Assembly (NCBI GenBank): GCA_947568835.1
Contig: OX387610.1
Span: 12,257,001-12,321,000, forward strand
Direction: 5' to 3'
Length of the DNA stretch: 64,000 bases
From: Protonemura montana
Lineage: Eukaryota; Arthropoda; Insecta; Plecoptera; Nemouridae
Part shown: positions 1 through 11,300 of the stretch, piece after piece
How positions within the stretch are numbered: position 1 is the stretch's first letter
Layout: every line of letters begins with the position of its first letter
Notes under the pieces: model-generated
Databases searched by the model: none
Told to the model about the DNA's origin: nothing
Seen by the model: only the letters and a program-made list of their open reading frames with translations
Program-made: the position numbers and the translations under genes

Positions 1-59
1 GTCCTGAAGATGTCGACGCCAATGCCCACAAAATGGCAACTCAGGTTCTTTTTAGGACG
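1..59 (+). CDS. Possible 3' part of an internal exon of an upstream gene, cut by the window edge
   Basis: The window opens in a reading frame (codons from base 3) that reads DVDANAHKMATQVLFRT and runs without a stop into a consensus donor GTAAGT at 60-65, phase 0. Residue composition looks protein-like and the donor is strong. One of the other two frames is also open over this short stretch, so the frame is a judgement. I do not recognise the protein. The gene would be transcribed toward the minus-strand gene at 3230-7905, so the two would be convergent. An exon this short could be a chance match. Confidence 0.4.
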
Positions 60-2238
60 GTAAGTCGTTCTTAACAGAGCAAAACCTTTTAATACATTAC
101 CATCAGAAAGCATTTGGCAATACTCATTCGCCTTTCGGGCAATGATAACCACATTACAGCCCTTTCAAATACAACAACCTAATGTTAACTCGAGGTATAT
201 TTGCCATGAAAATGCCCAAAAATGTAACTACTTTCAGCCCTAATAGTATTCCCAATTGTCTAGGCCAATTTTTAGATAGGTACAAAGTCACTTACTCAAG
301 CCATATTTACGAACGGCGTCCAAATATTCCAGTCTTAAAATGCCAGCGCAGTTTGGCCGGCACCGCTAGTCGTCCTATTGAGATATTTTAAAAAGTTACC
401 GCTAGTGTATTACGTAGTACTACCTACGAGAAACGGGTCTCACGTTTTCAAAGCCTTTGGCTTTTTGTTTTTATCGGAGAAACGATATTAAATGTTCCAA
501 GAAGCTCCAACTAGGGTTTGAGAATATTCTATGTGGAATAATGCTGTATCATTTGGTTCACAAGTTTAGTCAGAGTCCCAGCGATAATTTCAAACGTTTT
601 ACAGCTTTTGGTGACGGTGGTGACCACCCAATGGCGTTTGTGACCGTCCTTTTTAACAAACCTCTCAGTTAAATGATTATGACTCAAAATAATGACAGAT
701 ATTTTTTAGTTGTTAAAAGTAAGCATTGATAAATATTGATTGAGAGTAAAACAGTCTCAAAAGCGAGTAATCTGCAAGAAATAGCAACATGAAATTTCAT
801 AACATTTGAAATGACATACTATTCATCTCTAAGTAACATTTTTGCTGTTGTCAGAGGTTGGTAATTTTTGCGATGGCAGTCTAAAAATGAGCGCTGGAAC
901 TCTGATTTCACCTGTGTGTTGTTCCAGTCTTTAGTAAGTCCAGATAGGTATGCTAGCTTCCAGAGCTGGTAACCTAGTTGCCCTGGAGTGGGTAGGTGGG
1001 AAAATTTGAATCTTAGCTTTAAAGATGTGTCTGAGTTATAAGAAATCTTTGTGTAAATGTTATATTCCTCGAATGGGCCAGATATTTTGTTTTGTAGCTC
1101 ATAAGTCTACTTAACTGTTAAAGGTTGAAAAGGATTGCGGGCGGATCCTTACATTTTTGATATCCGTATGTTGTTGTCTTAAAGAAGTTGTTACCTCTTA
1201 GAATTATTTGTGAAGGCAATGAAAGTCTAAACTCACTTAGGAAAATGTGAGAGTATTGAAATTTCTCAGAAATTATTTTTTAAATTTCAGCTGAAGCTCT
1301 CGGCACTTTCAATAATGTGAAAATAGCATTGGGATACGCTTAAAATATGACACATTGCTTTGGTTAACAAGCTTCAATTTCTGGACAAAATTTAGGATTT
1401 AAATCTTCATTTTTTTGCAGTGCCTTTGGATGATCAGCAAATTTCATACTAAGAATTAATCTTTTTTTCAAGCAGGTGTTATTCTTACATAGGCTATGTT
1501 ATTTTTTTAGTACCCTAGCCAAAAGATCTTTAAGGTACATTTTTCAAAGTACTACTTCAGTACATTTTTGCTTGCAAACATAAAAACATAAGAATTGTTT
1601 AAGTAATTTCCAAGTTCATGACTAGGAAACATAAATAAGTAATGGTTTGGTGAAGTGGTTCAGAGCCGTGGGTGAATGTTGTGGTAAGTAACGGACTTGC
1701 TCTGTTGAGATTGACTTGCCGACCGGACAAGTTTGTTACTTACCACAACATAAATAAGTAATTCAATTTAATTTTCAGAGGTAACGACATTTTTAAATAA
1801 GGTTGAAATTGTGTTGTGATTGGGGGGGGGGGGGGAGGGGGGATACGTGCCAAATGCAGGGTGGAATTTGTGTGCAACAATTCTCAGGATGTGCAATGCT
1901 CATGGAGCCTGGAATGTAACGCGACACGTGTCTGGAAACGAAACGTTACACATACTCACTTCTAGTCTACATTCCTAACGGCTACACTCACAATATGTAA
2001 CATTGCCGACAAAAATGTTTTGTCAAATACAGACTTATGAAATGTGTGTAGCGGGTTTTATTTACTTTGTTGTACTGATGGAGAAGTTATTGGATTGTAT
2101 GCAGCTGAGGTCTGAGGTCACTTTCCCTAAGTATCTTTCACTGCTTTTTGTTTGTTTATAGAAATTTTCAACAAAATCTCACTTGGTCATTTGGTGTCCT
2201 AAGATTTCTAAGTTATATTCCTTAAATTTCTTGTACAG
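60..2238. other. Intron or intergenic DNA with a hairpin and repeat remnants
   Basis: No convincing exon is visible. A perfect 16-bp inverted repeat (1677-1692 and 1735-1750, TGTTGTGGTAAGTAAC) encloses a 42-bp loop. A poly-G run interrupted by one A lies at 1822-1842. About 570-850 resembles the interior of the inverted-repeat element at 13331-13735 (shared phrases around GTCCTTTTTAACAAA and AAAGCGAGTAA), so it is probably an old copy. If the exon at 1-59 is real, this stretch would be its downstream intron. Confidence 0.5.
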
Positions 2239-2307
2239 CCAACATACTATTCCGGCAGATTCGCCACCGGTCGTTGTGGGGTGACATGCAGGCCAACTGT
2301 CTTTTAA
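2239..2307 (+). CDS. Possible terminal exon of the upstream gene
   Basis: A good acceptor (TTAAATTTCTTGTACAG, ending 2238) precedes a frame that continues phase 0 from the exon ending at 59. It reads PTYYSGRFATGRCGV and further to a TAA at 2305-2307, 22 codons. A poly(A)-type hexamer lies at 2620-2625. Support is only phase agreement and the acceptor. No homology is recognised, and a second acceptor at about 2540 gives another possible ending. Treat as a hypothesis. Confidence 0.2.
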   Translation, partial: PTYYSGRFATGRCGVTCRPTVF

Positions 2308-2619
2308 AAAAACACTACAAATCCAATACCTGGCACTGCGCTTAGTTCCTTTTACTTACTTGATCACGTGAAGACCAGAGTTTTTAACTTATCAAGATGA
2401 TGAAAAGTGTCAGGTGGTGCACTTATTGAGAATTTTTACCTAAGATTCTCGACAAGCACACCACGCAATGACTTTCTTCATCGCCAGATTGCATTCCCTC
2501 TCTCTTTCTTTCTTCACTACAACATTAACAACGTTAGGATACTTGAAGCCTACAGGAAAGGATGCATTGGGAGCAAGCATTCAAAATTATTGAAATCGAC
2601 AACTTCTACAGAGCAGGTA

Positions 2620-2625
2620 AATAAA
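2620..2625 (+). terminator. Possible poly(A) signal AATAAA for the upstream plus-strand gene
   Basis: A canonical AATAAA lies about 310 bp after the proposed TAA at 2307. It is 450 bp from the poly(A) signal of the convergent minus-strand gene. In AT-rich DNA such a hexamer is often chance. Confidence 0.25.
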
Positions 2626-2861
2626 CACAAAACCAGCCAATTGTTAGCTAAGAAATGAATCTCTTTTATTGAGAACTTAAATTAATACAATGCTTTTCTT
2701 CATCTCCTGGGTACAGTATTTATAAATTACGCATCATCGTCCTCTCATCGTCCTTTCGGGGCAGAGCTAGCCGCTGCCGTCGACCGTAATCGTAGTTTAG
2801 GTATTTTTAGGTAGCGTTGTTTGCATTCTTATCGTGTGTAGCTTTTCAATTGTCTTAGATC

Positions 2862-2889
2862 ATGTGTGTGTGTGTGTGTGGTGTGTGTG
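2862..2889. repeat. (TG)n microsatellite
   Basis: About 14 TG dinucleotides with one phase slip (TGG) near 2880. It lies between the two convergent gene ends. Confidence 0.9.
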
Positions 2890-3073
2890 AAGTTTGTGTC
2901 TGTTCATCGAGTAGTGTGTAAAATCACCTAGCAACTAGCAAATCAAATAACTCGTTCGCTAACCGCCCTCGCCTCGAAGGAACGTCCGCAAAACACCGAC
3001 TCGTCTCCGCTGGTTGTTTCCGTTTTTTGCCGGGGGGTAGTAAAATGCCCATACCTTAAAAGTTTGTGTCCCG

Positions 3074-3079
3074 TTTATT
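3074..3079 (-). terminator. Poly(A) signal of the minus-strand gene
   Basis: TTTATT on the plus strand is AATAAA on the minus strand. It lies about 150 bp beyond the stop codon at 3232-3230, a normal distance for a short 3' UTR. Confidence 0.6.
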
Positions 3080-3229
3080 TTTCGCGCGCTTCTTAAGTAC
3101 TACGGTCTATCTGATAAAACGAAGGCAATCGTCGGTGGACCCCCGCTGCGTGCCCCGGCCGCGAGTCCAGCCAATCGGCTCGCGGCAGGGGCGGGGCTTG
3201 GAATGTTTCCGCTGCCGTCGCCGCCGCGG

Positions 3230-6200
3230 TCACTTGTCTGCGTCGGCCTTGGCCCGTTTCGCGGCCGGCTCGTCGTCCGGTGCCGGACTGTCTCCGACCC
3301 CGTTGCCGGGAGCGACCGACACGCTCGACTCGACAGGCTCTGCCTTCCCGTTCGCCGGCACGTCGGTTGACTCGGCGATCGCTTCGTTCGATCGCACTTC
3401 GTCGGTGCCGTCGCGTGCCACGGCGTCGTCCTCCGCTCCCGGCGCCGGCTTGGCGTCGTCGGAAGCCACGCCCACTTCCATCGGGGTCACCTTCTCTGTC
3501 GAGCCCTTACCTGCCGAGTCTTCTTTGTCGGCCGAGTCCTCTTTGTCGACAGAGTCCGCGGCGATGAAGTCTGCTTTGTCGACGGAGTCAGTGCCGAGCG
3601 AGTCTGCCTTATCTGCCGAGTCCGTGCCCAGGAAGTCGGTCTTGTCAACGGAGTCGTCGTTGAAGGACGTTGTCGAGTCCTCGAGGACGTCCAGGTGTTT
3701 GCCGTTGGCTGGCTCCTGGCTAGAGTCCGAATCCACACCCTCCTGCGGACGAAAAGGGGCGTCAGCAATCCTACCTTACGCTTTGAAACGTGCTTTCTGA
3801 ACTTACAATCCGAGGTTCCACATAATGAATCACGATGTCGTTCAGCCAGGCTCAAGACCGGTCCCGTGAAGTGGTCGGAATGATAAGATAAATGAATTAA
3901 GAAATAAGTCCCCTCCAAATAAGAGCTACTCATCAGCACTCATGATATAGGTCCAAGATTTGCAGGCATATGACTACCACTTTTTAGACCAACTACCAAA
4001 ATATTCTCTTCTGTCACAAATGCAACTATTGACAAAAAACAAATATAATTTTACGGCTCATTTCGTCCAAAACTGTTCGATGAACGGTCCAAAAGTTGTT
4101 CGATTTTTACCAGACTAACTAGAACTGTTGTCCAGTTGAAATAGTTTGTGTCAAAACTAGTGCTAAGGTTAGATAAAGTAGACAAGAGAATCACAGTATG
4201 TTTTACAGCAGGAATACAAACTTCCCTTACTCACAGTTCAAATCCTGACCACCGCAGCATCACTACAGCAATTAGATTGGCACACAATGTCAAATTTCTT
4301 TCTAATATCCGATACCTAATAGCTTCTATGTTCCAACCAACCAGATGCCATCTTAATCAACGTTTTGCATAACAAAAGACGATGGAACAATGAAATTCAG
4401 TCGTTTGTTTCGTAGATGCAATTTCGTCGCTATGCACCATCTTTTTTTTGCAAAAAATTAAACTTAAAACCCAATAGGATTGCTAGCTAGCAGCTAAAAG
4501 TAGTACTCTCAGATTCACATGAAATTACGAGGGCTGGTTTTTGAGAGTTCACCAGAACGGTGTGGCCTACATCCAAAGATCTCGCACCATATCGGCAGAA
4601 AGTTCACCTTTGCCGCTCCGTTGCCGTGACGCTGTGCACCATTCTCGAAGCCGGGAAGGTCGTCCAGCAGCTCGGGTTTCATCTCGTTGGCGACAAAGTG
4701 TGTCCACAGCGCCAGCTCCACCTGGTGGTAGTTCCAGCTATCGTTGTGGCCTGAAAACCGAACGACTTGCGATGAAAAACCAAAGGTGCGTTGGATGGCT
4801 CATTCTCCTTGCCGTCGAACGATCCTACCGGATTGGTACGATTCAAGCAAATTATTCCAGCACTGCCTGCTAGCCTCCGAGAAATTGGCAATGGAAAAAG
4901 ATAAAAGGCAAAGTCTAATGATTAATTGGAGGGGGATTTTTACAGCATGGATGAGAATTTTAACGATTCAGAGATGTTTTATTATGAACGATGAATGACT
5001 GCATCTAAACACATATAATACGAATTGAAAATTAATAATTAATAAAATAAATTAGTATTGGATCAGGCTCCCATGGTTGCAAAAACTTTCTGCTGAGCGA
5101 ACAAGACCGGCAACATGTCATAACGGCTAGGTACCACCCGATAGCGATTCTAGCCGTCCTTTTTAACAAAAACTCTACAATTAATCATTACAATGCAAAA
5201 TATCGATACATGTACATCGATTGTTGAGGGTAGCATTGATAAAGATTAATTGAGTGTCAATCAGTTGCTAATGCGAGTAATCTTTATGAAATTAAAAAGA
5301 TTTAATTTATCAACACTCGAAAACAGCGGTGACTTTAAGTAACATCGTCAATTTTTGTTGGTCAAGTAGTAAATTTCAGTGAAATTTGTTAAAATTATTC
5401 CAACATACGAATTATTTGTCTTTGATTTGAAGAATTTTTGCCAACTTTTTGATCGGATAATTGAATTTGAGCCCAAATTATTCCAGGAGGTCGAATCATG
5501 TGCAAATTCTGCATCCAATGCTTTATTAATTATTAATATTCTAAATTCTAGCAGCTTTGGTCGGATGACTGCAGAGGTTTAAGATGTCTAGGGGTAGAGG
5601 ATTGTTTGTGTCAAAACACTCACCCTCTTTGTTGAGTCGGTCGACCACCGAGTGTATGTGCTGCACGAAGATGAGGTAACGCTTGGTCGTGTAGTCGATC
5701 CCTTCGATGTCGGGTATCGCACTCAAGCATTCGTCCGCCATGAACGGAGCGATCTCAGGCGCCGCTGCCGCTGCACGGGGCAAAATGGGGTTAGGACATG
5801 ACTTGGCAAGAAAACACGGATTGAGAAATATCTACGAAATGGATTCTTGTTTCAGTACATTTGGCAATGGAAAGCTAGACTGGAAAAATGTGCGACTGAA
5901 CTGCGACACGAACCATAGACCCTGATTGCCGCAACAGGATATTGTTGGAGTTGCTATAATTAGTGTCCCTATATAATCTCAATTTAATGTCTATCTCATG
6001 TCAATTCCATTCCAATTCATGTCAATGTTCATCTCAATTTAATGAGAGTGCATGTTGGATTCTTCGTATTCTTCTCATTTTGCCCATAATTTTGCCGCAT
6101 ATCGGCGATTCAGCCATTTTAGGTACCAACAATAAGAAGGTTACATGTTTAGATGCATTTAGGATGCTTGAACTAGGTAATTGTTATAATTTTATGTGGT

Positions 6201-7905
6201 TCTTTTGTTATCGGAAAATTGTCAGGACTGCTCAAACCTCTGAAGAAGTAACTAGTATATGTTGCGAAACGTCGGAAAATTTAGTAGCCCTTTACTAAGC
6301 ATTCAAAATCCATTTTCAAATAGTTTATTTAATAAGGATGTGGTTGGAGGAACAAAGTACGCGGTTTTTGACTTACCGAGAAGGGCCGACGCCATTGTAG
6401 TGCCGACTCCCTTGAGGTTGCAGAGTGCAGTCATGGCTTGCTCCAGGTTAGGCAACTTCCGGAACGCCTTCTTGGTCTCCACCATGACGGCACGCGGTGT
6501 GTTCACCTTCACCAGGTACGACAGCTGCGGGTAGAACTTGCCCCGCTGGAACACAGCAGAAGAACGCACGTTAGGGACATGCAACCAGGCCATGCAGGGG
6601 TTTTAACAAAATATTCACAAGCTTCTAAAACTAAGTGCCTCTAATTTAGTATAATTAATTATTATTGTTACTAATATTATTGCTTATTAAGTTTTTATAG
6701 TCTACAACAATGAAGATTTGAGATGAAGTGTAAAAACACTTAACAATTAGAACCTCTAACTTCGTGTTTGAGAAAGCTCATTAGTGTCCAATTTTAAAGT
6801 TAAGTAGAGTTAACACAATTGTACAAAATGGCAATGCTTAATTAATTGTAAACTTATTCAATAGAAAAATCAATATTTTCAAAGAATTTCAATCAAAAAA
6901 ATTTGTTGCAAAATGTTGCGCTACATAATGCAGTGATTTGGTTGAGTGACCATATACAATACAATTGAAATATTGATTCCAAGTGAAAAAGGATGACAAT
7001 TAATGAACGTATGCCATGAAATCTCCTTGCAATTAGTATGCTTTCGATTACTCAGTGGCCAAAGGCGACCTCAATGGCCGTGGGAAATTGGTGAAATCAG
7101 GCAGCGGAATCGCCGGTTACTCACAGTTTGCTTCCACTTCATTGTTTGCACAAGTTCATCGTGGATTAGATGTGCATCCTTCCCCCTGGACTTGATTAGC
7201 ACTGGCAATTCATTCTGATACCTGCAAGCACCAAAATGAGGTCTTGAGCGACAAAAAATCGAGACCAAACAAAATATTCCAACAAGTCCTTTGTGTGAGT
7301 CACCATTTTGTATGGCATTTAAAACTAGGAGAGATGGCTACATTGTCATTTCGAAGGGTCGGAAAGCGGCGACAAAGTCAGATCGGCGAAACGAATTCGG
7401 GAAATTCGTGCTAAAATCCGGGCACCCCATCGCCGTCATCCGCCCTCGGGATGCCAAAAACCACCGAATCGAAATACGAAAATCGGCATAATGAGTTCAT
7501 AGTCGATCGAGACGCCATGGCATACAAGATCGGTGTCTTCGAACGCTAGTCGCCGAATTGCGCCCTTATCTAGCCAATCGGACCGCGGGAGATAGCGCAC
7601 GTGACGAGCGGACCCGTGCGAGATGACAGCTTCCCAGGAGGTCCAAGTTTACGACAAGCAACTTGTCAGTCGCAGGTCGAAAGTGTAGACAACAAGCTGA
7701 GTTCATTGACACCGCATCCGACGGTCGGGGACACCTTCGATCGACATTTTACTCACCAGTTGTCCAGCTTGACCAATTCTTCGGGCTTCTTTGCTCTTTT
7801 CGAGGCGCGTAGTTTCAGGCATTGTGGGTACAGCTTCAAGACGTGCTCATATTGCGAGCAATTGCCTTTTGAAAAGAACGTTGAAGTGTCTTTGCAGGAA
7901 GCCAT
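3230..7905 (-). CDS. Conserved uncharacterised eukaryotic protein with a helix-hairpin-helix-like motif and acidic repetitive C-terminus (6 exons, 405 aa)
   Basis: Exons in transcript order: 7905-7757, 7221-7125, 6545-6377, 5770-5624, 4750-4608, 3742-3230. All junction phases agree (2,0,1,1,0) and five introns carry GT-AG ends; the fifth donor (GTGAAC) is weak. The total is 1218 nt including TGA. The first ~235 residues form a compact, conserved-looking region with WYQNELPVLIKSRGKDAH, then MKWKQTRGKFYPQL, then NLKGVGTTMASALL (about residues 124-137). The GVGTTMASAL stretch resembles a helix-hairpin-helix turn, which in other families binds DNA non-specifically. The last exon (170 aa) is Asp/Ser/Lys-rich with repeated SVDKAD-type units, and ends AAKRAKADADK, a possible nuclear localisation signal. 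I recall this arrangement as a conserved eukaryotic family without an established function; I cannot name it. The start ATG is the first in the exon and follows an in-frame-free leader. It is head-to-head with PEX13. Confidence 0.8.
4140..4200. repeat. MITE-1 end fragment in an intron of the minus-strand gene
   Basis: The words ACTAGTGCTAAGGTTAGATA and AAGTAGACAAGAG match the outer arm of the palindromic MITE family seen complete at 12405 and 44220. Only one end remains. The rest of the intron 3743-4607 holds nothing I recognise. Confidence 0.6.
4751..5623. other. Intron of the minus-strand gene with an old element fragment
   Basis: The intron contains no coding signal. About 5150-5290 resembles the interior of the inverted-repeat element at 13331-13735 and the similar stretches at 660-780 and 33505-33610 (GTCCTTTTTAACAAA, then TTGAGTGTCAATCAGT-like sequence and GCGAGTAATC). 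It is probably a degraded copy. Confidence 0.5.
6190..6335. repeat. Half copy of MITE-1
   Basis: This stretch contains CTGAAGAAGTAACTAGT, GCGAAACGTCGGAAAATTTA and GTAGCCCTTTACTAAGCATT, the right half of the palindromic element present in full at 12405-12680. It lies in the intron between exons 3 and 4 of the minus-strand gene. The remaining introns at 6546-7124 and 7222-7756 show nothing recognisable. Confidence 0.7.
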
Positions 7906-8343
7906 TGTGATCACTGAATTCTGACTTGCGAGATAGTTTGTGGCTTGGCCGCTGCGCGCGCTCTACCAACACCTGTCATCATTATCGTGAAATTGGAAAC
8001 GAGTTCGGCTTACTGCCGTTTTTTCATTTGAAAAATGTCACCAGCTCTGTTCTGGTTTATTTAAAGAAAATTTGACATGTTTTAATATAATCTAAAAATA
8101 TTTAATAATGATCGATATAAGTTTTAAGATGTTTTATTCATTTGCTATACAAGAAAGATTGTCAGATTGCTTTATGAATTGAATAGCTAGTAACCTAATC
8201 TTTTCTACAGTTGGCAACTCTTAACGATACTACTCTTTCAGTCGAGAGAAATCGTGATGGCTGAAGTCGCAGCTGGGGTAGCTGTTATCAGTACTGACTT
8301 TTGATCGGTTATCTTAATCGCAGAGATCAAATCTAGTCGGAAA
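7906..8343. promoter_or_regulatory. Shared divergent promoter between the uncharacterised gene and PEX13
   Basis: Only 438 bp separate the two start codons, so both transcription starts must lie here. A short upstream ORF (8257-8304, MAEVAAGVAVISTDF then stop) precedes the PEX13 ATG and is out of frame with it. It could lie in the PEX13 5' UTR unless removed by a leader intron. There is no obvious TATA box. Confidence 0.6.
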
Positions 8344-11300
8344 ATGTCGGCTCCGCCGAAACCGTGGGAGAATTCAGGGGCCGGAGACAGCCGCTCTTTC
8401 CAAATGCCAGCCTCCGTGGACCAGAACTTGCTCGGACAAATGTGAGTTGCTCTGTGACAGTGCCGTCAGTGCATTACATGCGTTTTATTTTTTTTGTCTC
8501 CTCAAGGCAAAATCACTATCTCCGTTAGCACAGATTTAACTCCAGCTCAAAGTCCACACTGAAAAATAAACACATTGGCTCAATTTACCATAATCGATTT
8601 CCTTGTAATGTCAGCTTGAAACTTGATGAGAAAGCAAACACTTTGGTCTTCAGTCTTGCTTAACTAGGTTGAACTGATAACTATTATTTTTCCCTCTCCA
8701 CTTCTCAAGACTTTTACCAAATGACTTTTACTTAAAACCCTTGTTACTTCAAACAATTTTTACTATAAACCCTTTTATGCAATAAAAAGGTAAAGAGGTT
8801 AACCAACGTTTCATATCCTTTCAAGGGTCAATCGAATAAATAAATATTATAATTATTTCCTACTGTTTTTAACTTCTCTTTCTGCGACAGTTCGGGAAAC
8901 AATGCCTCGCAACCGACAACTCTCCTTGGTCCGGCTCCAACTGCCGGACAGCCCCGAAGGCGACCTCCTGCTGCACCTGCCACCCTAGCCAACCCTCGTG
9001 CCCAGGTTTACGGAGCAGCGCCCACCATGCAAAGCGCCTACGGGTCCACGTATCCCAGTGCTTACCCCAGCACTTACGGAAATACATACGGCAACTCATA
9101 TGGCAGCACCCTGGGCGGTTACGGCAGCGGCCTCGGATCGTACGGGCTGGGAACTTACGGAAGTGGAATGGGAACTTACGGAAGTGGAATAGGATCATAC
9201 GGAAGCTCGTATGGGAGCTCATACGGAAGCCCTTATGGTGGTTATGGAATGGGGACTGGTATGGGGAGCTATGGCCAGCGGTAAGCATCCTAACTAGAGA
9301 CCTACAGGGAAATATATTTCATGGATGGAGATTTAAAATTACCAGTAATTTGTAACAAGATAATATTCCCAGAAAGTGGTCACATTTGTAAAATTGAATT
9401 TTTTCTTAGAAAAGAGTTAGAAATAGGTTAAGAATACCCTATTGGAATTTATGTGGAAAGGTATCTTGAACTGGATTAGCTTTTCATTTCCAGTCACAGA
9501 ATCATGTCTGTTAATTTTTAGCAACAAAACATTAACAAACTAATTGCTCTTAAAGTAAAAACTGTTTAATAATTTTACTGTGATAGGTTACTCTAACATC
9601 TCTACTTATGGACTTTTAATTTATTTTGATTGTTAAACTTCAGTTAAGAATTTTTACTCTAAAAAAAATCTTCATTTAGAATACAGAACCTTTACCTCAG
9701 TTTTAATACTCGAGTGTTTTATCTTTCTATACACTGTGTTTCAGTGATGATTAACGTTGACCCTATCCACCCCCAGGTATGGTGGCTACGGCTCCTCTCC
9801 GTACGGCCAAGGTCCCACGGCTGAAAGCCGATTGGTCGCGCTCGCCGCAGAAAGCTCGCGTCCTGCGTTCGAGTCTATTGAGTCTGTGGTGCAGACAGTT
9901 GGCTCTGTCTCGTTCATGCTCGAGTCCACGCTCGGCGCTTTGCACTCGTCGTTTCGAGCCGTACTCGCGGTAGCGGACCATCTTGGCAGGCTTCGAGCTA
10001 TCTTCTCCGCAATGGCCATCTTCCGGTTGGCAAGGACACTCTACGCAAAACTCATGCAGCTGCTGGGTAAGTTACGCAAACGCATATGGTCCATCCTATG
10101 TTGAAAGTGCAAACACAGACCTAGCCACACAGATGGTCCGTCCTATGTTGAAAGTGCAAACACAGACCTAGCCACACAGATGGTCTGTCCCATATTGAAA
10201 GTGCAAACACAGACCTAGCCACACAGATGGTCTGCCCTATGTTGAAAGTGCAAACACAGACCTCCACACAGATAATCTGTCCTATGTTGAAAGTGCAAAC
10301 ACAGACCTAGCCACACAGATGGTATGTCCTATATTGAAAGTGCAAACACAGACCTAGCCACACAGATGGTCTGTCCTATGTTGAAAGTGCAAACACAGAC
10401 CTAGCCACACAGATGGTCCGTCCTATGTTGAAAGTGCAAACACAGACCTAGCTACACAGATGGTCCGTCCTATGTTGAAAGTGCAAACACAGACCTAGCC
10501 ACACAGATGGTCTGTCCTATGTTGAAAGTGCAAACACAGACCTAGCCACACAGATGGTCTGCCCTATGTTGAAAGTGCAAACATAGACCTAGCCACACAG
10601 ATGGTCTGTCCTATGTTGAAAGTGCAAACACAGACCTAGCCACACAGATGGTCTGCCCTATGTTGAAAGTGCAAACACAGACCTAGCCACACAGATGGTC
10701 TGTCCTATGTTGAAAGTGCAAACACAGACCTAGCCACACAGATGGTCTGCCCTATGTTGAAAGTGCAAACACAGACCTAGCCACACAGATGGTCCGTCCT
10801 ATGTTGAAAGTGTAAACATAGACCTAGCCACACAGATGGTCTGTCCTATGTTGACCCTTCTGTTTGCCTGAAGGTGTTTCTAGACCGCAAAGAGCGGAGG
10901 CTGCCTGGGCAGCTGCCGAGCCAGATGGCAGCCGAGGAGCTACTTGGCCAGTCGCTGCGTTCGTCGCTGTGGTCGTTGCAGCGCCCTACCTGGCATTCCG
11001 TCTCCTGCAACGACTTGCACCGCAAGAACCGCAGCCACAGCGTGAGTTAAAGCAGATTTATTTACGACATCAACACTTTTTTATTGGCATCATTTTGTGT
11101 CATTTTAATTGAGATTGTTCGTATTGTTTACAACCTTATACAAGTGCTCATCTTTCAACAGCATTGTTTACTTTACTACTAACCTTTCAATCCGATGTCT
11201 TACGTTGGAAATACCAATTCATGTGAGAACAAAATTAAGCAATTGTGAACTTTGTCAAATGATGAGTGACAGCCAGTTCTGGTGAGAAGTTGGAGGGATT

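Noticed and set aside
3066..3800. 244-codon plus-strand open frame, Ser/Arg-rich, and other frames over 3280-3939
   Set aside because: It is antisense to the last exon of the minus-strand gene; the low-complexity GAC/GTC-rich codons keep several frames open. The minus-strand frame is joined in phase to conserved exons.
10070..10860. CRISPR-like appearance of the 47-bp repeats
   Set aside because: Units are contiguous with no unique spacers, inside a eukaryotic intron; it is a minisatellite.
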